From contig CALVPU010000042.1 in the NCBI GenBank assembly GCA_944353735.1, positions 1-7,863 of the forward strand: a DNA stretch of 7,863 bases, written 5' to 3'. The position numbers and the translations under genes are program-made. This DNA comes from an uncultured Eubacteriales bacterium. GTDB lineage: Bacteria; Bacillota; Clostridia; Christensenellales; Aristaeellaceae. Below, one piece after another: positions 1 through 5,713 of the stretch (its first letter is position 1; each line of letters begins with the position of its first letter). Below the pieces are notes generated by a model. It did not search any database and was not told where the DNA came from. It saw only the letters and a list, made by a program, of their open reading frames with translations.

Positions 1-1836
1 GGGCGACGCCTCCGGCGGCAGGCTCGGCGAGCCCTGCGGAGTCGGCGTCGGCGCATTGGACTGCGGCGAGGGCGAAGGCTCGCCCTCCGGCGGCAGCGTC
101 GGCTGGTTCGACGGCGGCGTCGCGGCAGGATCGCCGCTGTCGGGCGCGTCGGTCGCGGAAGCGCGCACCGCGGTATCGTCCGCGCCGCCGCCCTGCGCCG
201 CGTCGCTGCCCAGCCCCGCGCTGGAACCGGTGGAGGGGTCGAGCGCCACCCAGCCGATGCCGTCGAAGTAGACCTCCGCCCAGGCGTGCGCGTTCTCGCC
301 GGTGACGACCACGCCTTCGCCGGCGGGCACGGCGTAGCCCTCGACGTAGCGCGCGGGCACGCCGGCGATGCGGCACATCACCGCCATCGCCGAGGCGAAA
401 TAGCTGCAATAGCCCTCGCGCGTCTCGAGCACGAACTGGGAAACGAAGTCGCGCTGCGCGTCGGGATAGACCGGATCGAGCACGTAGGCGCAGTTCTCCG
501 ACAGCCATTCGGCAATCGCCGCGGCGCGGTCGTAGTCGTTCTCACACGCCGCCGTCAGCGACGCGACCAGCTCGTACACGCCCGGCTCGATGCCCTCCGG
601 CAGCTGCAGGCACGCCTCGAGCGCCTCCGCATCGCCGCCGTCCGCCTGCGCCGCAGCCACCGCCGCGCGCAGCTCCGGTCCCGCCTGCCAGCCGGTGAAC
701 GAATAGCGGTCGCCCGCCTGCACGCGGCGCGACAGGAACAATTCGCCGATGGAATTGTAGTACACCGCCGTATCCAGCGACATGTCAAACGACGCCAGCC
801 GCCCGGTGACGAACAGCGAACTGGTGCCCTCGGCGAGCATCTCCACCTCCACGTCCACCGGCACGAACGCCTCGTTGTCCTCCATGCTGAACACCTCCGC
901 GCGCACGCCGCCGCGCGTGAAGTCGTAGTACAGATAGCGCGCCTTCGGACTGGCGTCCTCCCACGAATTGCCCGTGTAGGTGCGGCGAATCGAGCCGCGC
1001 AGCAGCACCGGCGCGTCCGCGGTCACGCGCATCGCCGGCTCCGGTTCCGGATTCGCCGGACCACCCAGCAGCGCCACGACCTCGCCCTCCACTTCGGCGG
1101 CATGGTTGTAGCCCTCCGTGCTGATGGTGTACGGCACGCGCTCCTCCGTGAAGCGGAAGTAGTCCTCAAACATCATGCGCACCACCTGCGCGGCGCGCTC
1201 CAGCGGTTCCCACACCACGCGCCCCGACGGCACCAGCAGCAGCGCCAGCACCACCGCCAGCGCCGTGGGCGCCAGCACCCGCCATGCGCCGGTATCGCGC
1301 GGCAGCTCGCCCGAGAGCGCAAACGCCGCCACCGCCGCCAACAACCCCGGCACCGCGACGCCGAACGCCATCGACGGCGACGAGGCGTAGCCGACGATGA
1401 ACAGCCCAAAGAAGATCACCAGCGCAAACGGCGTGCCGCCGCGGCGAAACAGCATGGCAAAGTACGCCGCCGACAGCACCACCGCCGTCGCCGCCGCCAA
1501 CATCCTGCCCGCGCGCGCCAGCGACGCCGCGTCCATGACCACCTCCGGGTCCGCCAGCGACATCAGCCAGTCGCGCAGCGCCGACACCGCGCCGGCGTTC
1601 ATCCACAGCGCGGCGCCGCCCGCCGCCAGCGAAAGCGCCGCCGATACCGCCGCCAGCACGCCTGAGCCCGCCGCCAGCGCGCTGAACAGCACCGCCGCCA
1701 GCGCCGGCAACCATATCCACGACGCGCTCGCCGCAAAGCCCAGCGACGCCGACAGCACCGCCGCCGACGTTCCCGCCATCGGCAGCGCCAATACCGCCGC
1801 GATGACGATCCGAACCAGTCGATTCCTCTTGTTCAT
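1..1836 (-). CDS. Membrane-anchored transglutaminase-like protein (TgpA/DUF3488 type), 3' end beyond window
   Basis: I translated this frame by hand: 612 codons with no stop down to base 1, so the C-terminus is missing. The ATG at 1836-1834 follows AGGGAG (1848-1843) by 6 nt. Residues 1-205 are hydrophobic, with about six likely membrane segments (roughly 8-34, 40-78, 108-130, 136-151, 155-175, 187-203). An extracytoplasmic region follows, including RRTYTGNSWED (284-294), typical of this family. The transglutaminase core shows the Cys-His-Asp triad: C477 in EGYCSYF, H517 in NAHAWAEVYF, D533 in ALDPST. After about residue 540 comes a Gly/Ala-rich, then Pro/Ser/Thr-rich linker (to 612); relatives usually continue into another membrane helix and a DUF4129-like tail. 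The family is cysteine-protease-like or transamidating at the cell surface; the substrate is unknown. It is third in the MoxR-DUF58 operon but separated from DUF58 by a repeat array. Fold assignment is firm, function is not. Confidence 0.93.
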   Translation of the reverse strand, partial: MNKRNRLVRIVIAAVLALPMAGTSAAVLSASLGFAASASWIWLPALAAVLFSALAAGSGVLAAVSAALSLAAGGAALWMNAGAVSALRDWLMSLADPEVVMDAASLARAGRMLAAATAVVLSAAYFAMLFRRGGTPFALVIFFGLFIVGYASSPSMAFGVAVPGLLAAVAAFALSGELPRDTGAWRVLAPTALAVVLALLLVPSGRVVWEPLERAAQVVRMMFEDYFRFTEERVPYTISTEGYNHAAEVEGEVVALLGGPANPEPEPAMRVTADAPVLLRGSIRRTYTGNSWEDASPKARYLYYDFTRGGVRAEVFSMEDNEAFVPVDVEVEMLAEGTSSLFVTGRLASFDMSLDTAVYYNSIGELFLSRRVQAGDRYSFTGWQAGPELRAAVAAAQADGGDAEALEACLQLPEGIEPGVYELVASLTAACENDYDRAAAIAEWLSENCAYVLDPVYPDAQRDFVSQFVLETREGYCSYFASAMAVMCRIAGVPARYVEGYAVPAGEGVVVTGENAHAWAEVYFDGIGWVALDPSTGSSAGLGSDAAQGGGADDTAVRASATDAPDSGDPAATPPSNQPTLPPEGEPSPSPQSNAPTPTPQGSPSLPPEASP

Positions 1837-1842
1837 AGCGCT

Positions 1843-1848
1843 CTCCCT
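1843..1848 (-). promoter_or_regulatory. Ribosome binding site of the transglutaminase gene
   Basis: AGGGAG on the minus strand, 6 nt before the ATG at 1836. It gives the gene its own initiation site although it lies far downstream of DUF58, and it fixes the start, since no competing start with a better site lies nearby. Confidence 0.75.
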
Positions 1849-2003
1849 AAAAAATCAAACCGAAAACGCCGCCTCCCCCAAACGCCGCCCCATAACCCCC
1901 TCAACTCGCCCAGCAAATCCCGCCGCGCGTGCCGCCGGACTTGATTTTACTGGCTGGCCCGCCTGCATTCTTCGACAAGCTGCGCAGCACATGAAATGCG
2001 ATT

Positions 2004-2026
2004 CCAAAGGGTCCCAGACCCTTTGG
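2004..2026. repeat. Palindrome A, unit 1 (CCAAAGGGTC arms)
   Basis: The 10-base arms CCAAAGGGTC and GACCCTTTGG flank 3 bases. It is the same element as 2196-2218 and 2390-2412, but with one T-to-C change that breaks the eleventh pair. Confidence 0.85.
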
Positions 2027-2100
2027 CGGGAGTCCTCAGGGGGCAGCGCCCCCCGAACGTTCCCCAAACGCCGCCCCATACCCCCTCATCTCCAACCAGC

Positions 2101-2127
2101 AAATCCCGCCGCCTCCCGGCGGGATTT
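2101..2127. repeat. Palindrome C, unit 1 (AAATCCCGCCG stem-loop)
   Basis: Perfect 11-bp inverted repeat, AAATCCCGCCG and CGGCGGGATTT, around a 5-base CCTCC loop. It is identical to 2292-2318. A degenerate version begins at 1915 in the partial unit, where the second arm has decayed. Confidence 0.88.
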
Positions 2128-2167
2128 GCCCCGGGCAGAAACGTAAGTCCCTCTCCTCCCACCTCCG

Positions 2168-2182
2168 CGGCGCAACGCGCCG
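2168..2182. repeat. Variable-segment stem-loop, unit 1
   Basis: CGGCGC and GCGCCG around AAC, in the divergent part of unit 1. The equivalent place in unit 2 (2357-2377) also holds a stem-loop but with different sequence. Confidence 0.6.
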
Positions 2183-2195
2183 CCACAGCGGGATT

Positions 2196-2218
2196 CCAAA
2201 GGGTCTCAGACCCTTTGG
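2196..2218. repeat. Palindrome A, unit 2
   Basis: Perfect 11-bp arms CCAAAGGGTCT and AGACCCTTTGG around one central base. It is not followed by a T-run on either strand, so it is not a textbook intrinsic terminator. Confidence 0.88.
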
Positions 2219-2291
2219 CGGGAGTCCTCAGGGGGCAGCGTCCCCGAACATTCCCCAAAGCCTCCCCATAACCCCCTCATCTCCAACCAGC

Positions 2292-2318
2292 AAATCCCGC
2301 CGCCTCCCGGCGGGATTT
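2292..2318. repeat. Palindrome C, unit 2
   Basis: Exact copy of the stem-loop at 2101-2127, with 11-bp arms and a CCTCC loop. The sequence after it (GCCCCGGGCAGAAACG) is also conserved between the two units. Confidence 0.88.
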
Positions 2319-2356
2319 GCCCCGGGCAGAAACGGATAAACCCCCTTCCCCCCTTC

Positions 2357-2377
2357 GCAGCGCATGAAATGCGCTGC
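2357..2377. repeat. Variable-segment stem-loop, unit 2
   Basis: Perfect 9-bp inverted repeat GCAGCGCAT and ATGCGCTGC around GAA. It occupies the same position as the unrelated stem at 2168-2182. The partial unit upstream of unit 1 keeps only a related ACATGAAATGCG sequence. Confidence 0.75.
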
Positions 2378-2389
2378 AGCAGCGGGATT

Positions 2390-2412
2390 CCAAAGGGTCT
2401 CAGACCCTTTGG
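2390..2412. repeat. Palindrome A, unit 3
   Basis: Perfect 11-bp palindrome identical to 2196-2218. It is the copy nearest the end of DUF58 and, on the transcript, comes just after palindrome B (2421-2443). Confidence 0.88.
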
Positions 2413-2420
2413 CAGGGGTT

Positions 2421-2443
2421 CTCAGGGGGCAGCGCCCCCTGAG
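2421..2443. repeat. Palindrome B (CTCAGGGGGC stem-loop) just downstream of DUF58
   Basis: Perfect 10-bp arms CTCAGGGGGC and GCCCCCTGAG around a 3-base loop, 29 bases beyond the DUF58 stop on the minus strand. Units 1 (about 2036-2053) and 2 (about 2228-2244) carry weaker forms. CCCTGAGCGTTCC is then duplicated at 2437-2449 and 2451-2463. It could act as a 3'-end stem for the moxR-DUF58 message, but it lacks a U-run. Confidence 0.8.
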
Positions 2444-2472
2444 CGTTCCCCCCTGAGCGTTCCTCCGTTCGC

Positions 2473-3621
2473 CTACCCCAGCTCGGCGCGCTGGACCTCG
2501 ACGCCCTCCATCTTGAGGCGCTCGAGCATTTCGAGGGATTCCTCGCGGGGATCGTCGGTGGCCCAGACGAGGCGGGTGCGGATGCCGGAGCGCTGCATGC
2601 GCATGGCGAGGTCGGCAACGCGGGTGGTGAGGCGGGCGGTGGCGAGCACGGCGCCGCCGGTGCGCTGCATGCGGGCGAGCATGAGGGCAAGGACCTGCTC
2701 GTAGGCGTAGGGGCTGTCGAAGCGCACGCGCATGAGGGCGTCGGCGAAGGCGGGCAGGTCGGCGGGGAAGTGCCCCGAGACCTCCGAGGGCTCGGCGGAC
2801 GTCAGCGGCATGCGCACGGGATCGCCCGCTTCCAGCTGCGCCTTGGCGGCGCCGAGACACGCCTCGCAGACGGCATCCTCGGCGGAAAGCTGGCGGTCCT
2901 TGAGGGCGGTGACGGAGGAAAGATCGGGGATGATGAGCGTGTCCGGACGGGCGCTCTCCTCATAGGTGCGCACGACCACCTCGCGGCGGCGCATGGAGAG
3001 CTTCCAGTGGACCTTCTTGAGGCTGTCGCCCTCCTGCCAGGCGCGGATGTCTGAGGGCGAAGCGTTGTCCTCGGCGGCGCGGGCAAAGAACTCCGGTCCC
3101 ACGTCCGACGCCGCCAGCGGCAGCTCGCTCGCCGGCGCGGGGTTCGGCACGACCTCGACGCGCAAAAGCTTGCCGCCGGGGCGGCGGGAAATGGAGAAAA
3201 AGCCGAACATGTCCCGCGCGGCGACGCGCGTCACGCCTGCCTCGTAGACGCCGCGGTGCGGACAGGGCACGCGATGGCGGAACGAGCGCGCCACAAACGG
3301 CGGCGTGCACACGCTGATCTCCTGCTCCGGCAGCAGCGAGGACGGCACGCTCAGCTGCACGCGCACCGACGCCACCGGCAGCAGCGATGCATGGCGCACC
3401 GTGAACACCGTCATCAGCGTCTCGCCGCGCTTCACGCGCGGGCGCACGCCCTTCATCTCCACGCGCAGCGTGAACACCGTCCACAGCGCCGACGCCAGCC
3501 CCAGCAACAGCATCGCCGCCAGCAGGATCAGCAGCAGATAGTACACCCGCGCGCCGGTGCTCAGCCCCGCCGCGAGCAGCGCCGCCATCGCCACCAGCGC
3601 GCCGGTCAGCCGCGCGCTCAC
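2473..3621 (-). CDS. DUF58 family protein (vWA-like), MoxR partner
   Basis: 382 residues. Two hydrophobic stretches near the N-terminus (about 7-21 and 26-48) suggest a membrane anchor, followed by a beta-rich region (about 50-160). The diagnostic DUF58 motif is at 191-221: DIRAWQEGDSLKKVHWKLS followed by an Arg-rich run and VVVRTYEE. The next strand, IIPDLSS (230-236), sits where the metal-site loop of a vWA-like fold would start, but a full MIDAS is not evident. The GTG start at 3621-3619 overlaps the moxR stop as GTGA, with AAGG a few bases upstream inside moxR, pointing to translational coupling. In this family the DUF58 protein is found with a MoxR ATPase and is thought to be its client or adaptor; no enzyme activity is established. 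Family call is confident, role is inferred from context. Confidence 0.93.
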   Translation of the reverse strand: MSARLTGALVAMAALLAAGLSTGARVYYLLLILLAAMLLLGLASALWTVFTLRVEMKGVRPRVKRGETLMTVFTVRHASLLPVASVRVQLSVPSSLLPEQEISVCTPPFVARSFRHRVPCPHRGVYEAGVTRVAARDMFGFFSISRRPGGKLLRVEVVPNPAPASELPLAASDVGPEFFARAAEDNASPSDIRAWQEGDSLKKVHWKLSMRRREVVVRTYEESARPDTLIIPDLSSVTALKDRQLSAEDAVCEACLGAAKAQLEAGDPVRMPLTSAEPSEVSGHFPADLPAFADALMRVRFDSPYAYEQVLALMLARMQRTGGAVLATARLTTRVADLAMRMQRSGIRTRLVWATDDPREESLEMLERLKMEGVEVQRAELG

Positions 3622-4565
3622 TTGACCTTCACCGGCACCTGCACGGAGCCCATCACGTTCGCCAGAATGCGCTCGGCGGTCATGCTGCGCATGCGCGCCT
3701 CGGGGCTGAGCACCAGGCGGTGCGCCAATACCGGCTCCGCCATGCGCTGCACGTCCTCCGGCACCACGTAGTCGCGCCCCTCCAGCAGCGCCCGCGCCTG
3801 CGCCGCGCGCAAGAGCGAGATCGCCGCGCGCGTGGAGATGCCCAGCTGCAGCGCGCCCGAGCGGCGCGATGCCGCCGCGATCGCCGAGATGTAGGCGCGG
3901 ACCTCCTTCGCCGAATAGACCTTCTCGACCTCCTGCTGCAGGCGCACGATGTCCGAGGCGGTGCAGATGGGCTTGAGTTCCTCCATCGGGCGCGCGCCCG
4001 TGGTGTAGCGCTCGAGGATCTCCGCCTCCTCCTCCGCCGTCGGATAGCCGATGGACACGCGCATGAAGAAGCGGTCCAGCTGCGCCTCCGGCAGCGGATA
4101 CGTGCCCACGAAGTCCACCGGGTTCTGCGTCGCCAGCACGATAAACGGCTTGGGCACCTCGTAGGTGACGCCGTCCACCGACACCTGCCCCTCCTCCATG
4201 ACCTCCAGCAGCGACGACTGCGTCTTGGGCGACGTGCGGTTGATCTCGTCCGCCAGCACGATCTGGCTCATGATCATGCCCGGACGGTACTCCAACTCGC
4301 CCGTCTTGAAGTTGGCGATGGAAAAGCCGGTGATGTCGCTGGGCGTGATGTCCGGCGTGAACTGGATGCGCTTAAAGGAGCAGTCCAGCGACTTCGCCAG
4401 CGCCGACGCCAGCGTCGTCTTGCCCACGCCCGGCACGTCCTCGATGAGCACGTGACCGCGGCAGAGCACGGCGATCATCATCAGCTCGACCGCCTTCTCC
4501 TTGCCCACGATGACCTTCCCGACATTGTTCTGCAAAAGCTGCGCAAAGCGCTGCGTCACCTGCAT
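3618..4565 (-). CDS. MoxR family AAA+ ATPase
   Basis: 315 residues from the chosen ATG, close to the usual MoxR length. Walker A is VPGVGKTT (44-51); Walker B is IVLADEINR (102-110, D106 and E107); sensor 1 is ATQNP (145-149, N148); the GTYPLPEAQLDRF segment (154-166) carries the likely arginine finger R165. The C-terminal lid (about 195-315) includes ISTRAAISLLRAAQARAL, holding sensor 2. The ATG at 4565 follows AGGAGG (4579-4574) by 8 nt; the frame stays open to a TTG at 4610, but that has no good ribosome site and adds residues not typical of the family. MoxR proteins are cytosolic chaperone-like ATPases that mature or assemble partner complexes, often with vWA or DUF58 proteins. First gene of the operon, with its own promoter. 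Confidence 0.96.
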   Translation of the reverse strand: MQVTQRFAQLLQNNVGKVIVGKEKAVELMMIAVLCRGHVLIEDVPGVGKTTLASALAKSLDCSFKRIQFTPDITPSDITGFSIANFKTGELEYRPGMIMSQIVLADEINRTSPKTQSSLLEVMEEGQVSVDGVTYEVPKPFIVLATQNPVDFVGTYPLPEAQLDRFFMRVSIGYPTAEEEAEILERYTTGARPMEELKPICTASDIVRLQQEVEKVYSAKEVRAYISAIAAASRRSGALQLGISTRAAISLLRAAQARALLEGRDYVVPEDVQRMAEPVLAHRLVLSPEARMRSMTAERILANVMGSVQVPVKVK

Positions 4566-4573
4566 GGATGCCG

Positions 4574-4579
4574 CCTCCT
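4574..4579 (-). promoter_or_regulatory. Ribosome binding site deciding the moxR start
   Basis: Perfect AGGAGG, 8 nt before the ATG at 4565. It settles the choice against the in-frame TTG at 4610. Confidence 0.9.
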
Positions 4580-4664
4580 GTCTGTATCGTTCGGCGCCCC
4601 GCAAAGGCAATCGCTTCCCTCCGCGCGCCGGCGCCGCCGGTATCGCTCATAAAAATCCAATTTT

Positions 4665-4693
4665 AGTATACAAAATCCGCCCGCGCATTACAA
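4665..4693 (-). promoter_or_regulatory. Sigma-A type promoter of the moxR operon
   Basis: On the minus strand, TTGTAA (4693-4688, 4 of 6 to the -35 consensus) and TATACT (4670-4665, 5 of 6 to the -10 consensus) are spaced by exactly 17 bp in an AT-rich pocket. The transcript would begin near 4658, leaving a 5' leader of about 93 nt before moxR. Confidence 0.72.
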
Positions 4694-4720
4694 GTTCGCC
4701 GCCGCAAAACGGGGAAATTG

Positions 4721-4729
4721 TGCTATAAT
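4721..4729 (+). promoter_or_regulatory. Extended -10 promoter of acpS
   Basis: TGCTATAAT is a perfect -10 hexamer (4724-4729) with the TGn extension. No convincing -35 lies 16-18 bp upstream (GCCGCA at 17 bp), as is common for extended -10 promoters. The predicted start near 4736 gives a leader of about 40 nt. It is divergent from the moxR promoter, with the two -10 boxes 53 bp apart. Confidence 0.72.
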
Positions 4730-4762
4730 ATTCACCATAACGTCGCATTTTCAGCGCATTTG

Positions 4763-4768
4763 AGGAGG
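4763..4768 (+). promoter_or_regulatory. Ribosome binding site of acpS
   Basis: AGGAGG, 8 nt before the ATG at 4777. This supports the chosen start. Confidence 0.88.
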
Positions 4769-4776
4769 GACCTGCC

Positions 4777-5151
4777 ATGATTCTGGGCATCGGCTGCGAC
4801 CTGTGCCGCGTCGAGCGCATCGCCGCGGCGCTGCAAAACGAGCGCTTTGCCATGCGCGTTTACACGGACGCCGAGCGCGCGCGCCTCGAGAACCTCTGCC
4901 CCGAGCGCCGCGCCGAACGCGCCGCCGGACTGTTTGCCGCCAAGGAGGCGGTCGCCAAGGCGCTGGGCACGGGATTTTCCGGCTTCGGCTTCGCCGACGT
5001 GGAGATCCTCGCCCGCCCGGGCGGCGCGCCGCAAGCGATCCTGCACGGCGCAGCCCGCAGCCGCCTGCCCGCCGGCGCGCGCGCGCACGTCTCCATCAGC
5101 CACGACGCCGGCATCGCCCAGGCGTTCGCCGTGATCGAACGCGAACCATGA
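4777..5151 (+). CDS. acpS: Holo-[acyl-carrier-protein] synthase
   Basis: 124 residues, the normal AcpS length. The enzyme moves 4'-phosphopantetheine from CoA to a serine of acyl carrier protein, enabling fatty acid synthesis in the cytosol. Family signatures are complete: GIGCDLCRVERI (4-15) with metal ligand D8, GLFAAKEAVAKALGTGF (51-67) with metal ligand E57 and the CoA-binding lysines, and VSISHDAGIAQAFAVIE (105-121) at the C-terminus. The ATG has AGGAGG 8 nt upstream. It appears to be transcribed alone from its own promoter, divergent from moxR and convergent with the solute-binding protein gene; the hydrate dehydratase or alanine racemase genes that often follow acpS are absent. The last codons (REP, stop TGA 5149-5151) overlap the start of a 17-nt periodic repeat. 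Identification is secure. Confidence 0.97.
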   Translation: MILGIGCDLCRVERIAAALQNERFAMRVYTDAERARLENLCPERRAERAAGLFAAKEAVAKALGTGFSGFGFADVEILARPGGAPQAILHGAARSRLPAGARAHVSISHDAGIAQAFAVIEREP

Positions 5152-5259
5152 ACCAGCGCGAACCATGGCGCAAGGCAAAGCGCAGACAAGGCACGCCGGG
5201 AGTTAAGACAAAGCGCGGGACATAGCAAAGCGTGGGGCATAGCGCGCCGGGAGCGCGCG
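5141..5259. repeat. Degenerate 17-nt periodic repeat after acpS
   Basis: GCGAACCATG occurs at 5141 and 5158 (17 apart). Two adjacent 17-mers at 5209-5225 and 5226-5242 (CAAAGCGCGGGACATAG and CAAAGCGTGGGGCATAG) match at 15 of 17. CACGCCGGGAG (5192) and CGCGCCGGGAG (5243) differ at one base and lie 51 bases, or three periods, apart. The period is not a multiple of 3, so this is not a coding repeat. It starts inside the last codons of acpS. Confidence 0.6.
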
Positions 5260-5474
5260 AAATGCGCGCACGAGATACTGCCCGCGCACAGCAGGCACGC
5301 GGTGAAAGCACGCGCGCTGAGCGTCTGAAACTTTGCCGGCGGCAAGATTTATCTCGGAGAGACTGACTTTGCCTGTTGAAAAAATCAGCAAAATCCCCTT
5401 AGAACGTCAGGCGCGGACAGCCTCTTTCCGCCGTGCGCTTCTGTGCTTTGCCCATATTCATTCGTGCACCTGCT

Positions 5475-5500
5475 CCCTGCGTTTGTGCGCAAACGCAGGG
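5475..5500. repeat. Strong stem-loop, 11 bp with a four-base loop
   Basis: CCCTGCGTTTG and CAAACGCAGGG pair perfectly around TGCG. No T-run follows on either strand, so a structured RNA or a protein site is as likely as a terminator. A smaller ACTCT-GCC-AGAGT stem follows at 5506-5518. Confidence 0.7.
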
Positions 5501-5524
5501 GCAACACTCTGCCAGAGTAATGAG

Positions 5525-5623
5525 AAAGCCTGCAAGCCAGGGAAGCAAGTGCAGCTGACGCTGGAAGCAAAAATTGCCTCCGATTCTATCTTTATCGGGG
5601 CAATTTTTGCGGTTGCAGGCTTT
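5525..5623. ncRNA. Candidate structured RNA element (nested stems, three-way junction)
   Basis: An outer perfect 11-bp stem, AAAGCCTGCAA (5525-5535) with TTGCAGGCTTT (5613-5623), encloses a short CCAG/CTGG helix (5537-5540 and 5561-5564) and a long stem-loop (5567-5610). Folded, this is a three-way junction. It matches no RNA family I know. It may instead be an inverted-repeat element or just the outer part of a terminator; the strand is undecided because the structure works on both. Confidence 0.35.
5567..5610. terminator. Probable bidirectional terminator for acpS and the solute-binding protein gene
   Basis: The arms GCAAAAATTGCC (5567-5578) and GGCAATTTTTGC (5599-5610) pair perfectly. They extend past one bulged T into CCGAT (5580-5584) with ATCGG (5594-5598), leaving a 9-base loop. 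Read on either strand, the inner GC-rich stem is followed by a run of five T, as expected of a two-way intrinsic terminator between convergent genes. Confidence 0.6.
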
Positions 5624-5634
5624 GTCAACGCTCT

Positions 5635-5662
5635 GAGCCCGGAACCTTTCGGTTCCGGGCTC
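5635..5662 (+). terminator. Strong stem-loop, likely terminator on the plus strand
   Basis: A perfect 12-bp stem, GAGCCCGGAACC with GGTTCCGGGCTC around TTTC, is followed on the plus strand by CTCTTGTCTGTT, a pyrimidine-rich but interrupted U-tract. On the minus strand the following sequence is not T-rich. It would back up the 5567-5610 element against readthrough from acpS, or form a 3'-end stem for the solute-binding protein message. Confidence 0.55.
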
Positions 5663-5713
5663 CTCTTGTCTGTTCAGCTGCATGCCGCGCGGAGCGCTGG
5701 GCTGCGCGGGTTT

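Larger units (their letters stand above)
1875..2463. repeat. Tandem palindromic repeat array, unit about 192-194 bp
   Basis: This fills nearly all of the 636-base gap between the DUF58 stop and the transglutaminase start. GATTCCAAAGGGTC recurs at 2000, 2192 and 2386, giving unit lengths of 192 and 194. Units 1 (2000-2191) and 2 (2192-2385) share a near-identical core of 144 and 143 bases, followed by about 48 bases of divergent sequence. Unit 3 (2386-2463) is truncated after its first palindromes. A degenerate partial unit (about 1875-1999) shares ACGCCGCCCCATA and CAGCAAATCCCGCCG with the others. Each unit holds several perfect or near-perfect inverted repeats (listed separately). No gene is apparent: short open frames run through it, but they follow the repeat and have no ribosome binding site I can see. 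The palindromes resemble dispersed intergenic elements of GC-rich Clostridia; this is from memory, not a search. Confidence 0.9.
5152..5713. other. Convergent intergenic region between acpS and the solute-binding protein gene
   Basis: No gene is supported in these 562 bases. The first 110 bases are a degenerate repeat and GC-rich; a GCGCGC-GAAAT-GCGCGC stem sits at 5253-5269 and a small TTGCC-GGC-GGCAA stem at 5333-5345. From about 5340 to 5630 the base composition is clearly richer in A and T than the flanking genes, and from 5475 on there is a dense series of stem-loops. Minus-strand frames of 60-95 codons cross it, but none has a credible start or protein-like sequence. Confidence 0.75.

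Noticed and set aside
286..1665. Open frame of 459 codons on the plus strand
   Set aside because: It is antisense to the transglutaminase-like gene. Its protein is Arg/His/Gln-rich low complexity with no domain, as expected opposite a GC-rich gene, while the minus frame carries a full catalytic triad.
2196..2218. Palindrome A as an intrinsic terminator
   Set aside because: No T-run follows the stem on either strand, so it was listed as a repeat only.
1875..2463. CRISPR array or insertion sequence
   Set aside because: The units are about 192 bp and nearly all repeat, with no short repeat-spacer pattern. There is no transposase and there are no clear terminal inverted repeats around the whole block.
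1947..2860. Minus-strand small proteins containing RGRCPLRTPAKGSETLWNP
   Set aside because: They are translations of the palindromic repeat. The peptide recurs because the DNA repeats, and no ribosome binding site or conserved domain supports them. Such sequences are a common source of false gene calls.
4566..4610. N-terminal extension of moxR from a TTG at 4610
   Set aside because: The ATG at 4565 has a perfect AGGAGG 8 nt upstream and gives the normal MoxR N-terminus. The extension would contain that ribosome site as coding sequence.
3720..4652. Open frame of 310 codons on the plus strand
   Set aside because: It is antisense to moxR, with Arg/Leu/His-rich nonsense sequence. The minus strand encodes all AAA+ motifs.
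5385..5683. Minus-strand frames of 61 and 94 codons in the convergent gap
   Set aside because: They run through the stem-loop cluster, have no credible ribosome site and show no protein-like pattern.
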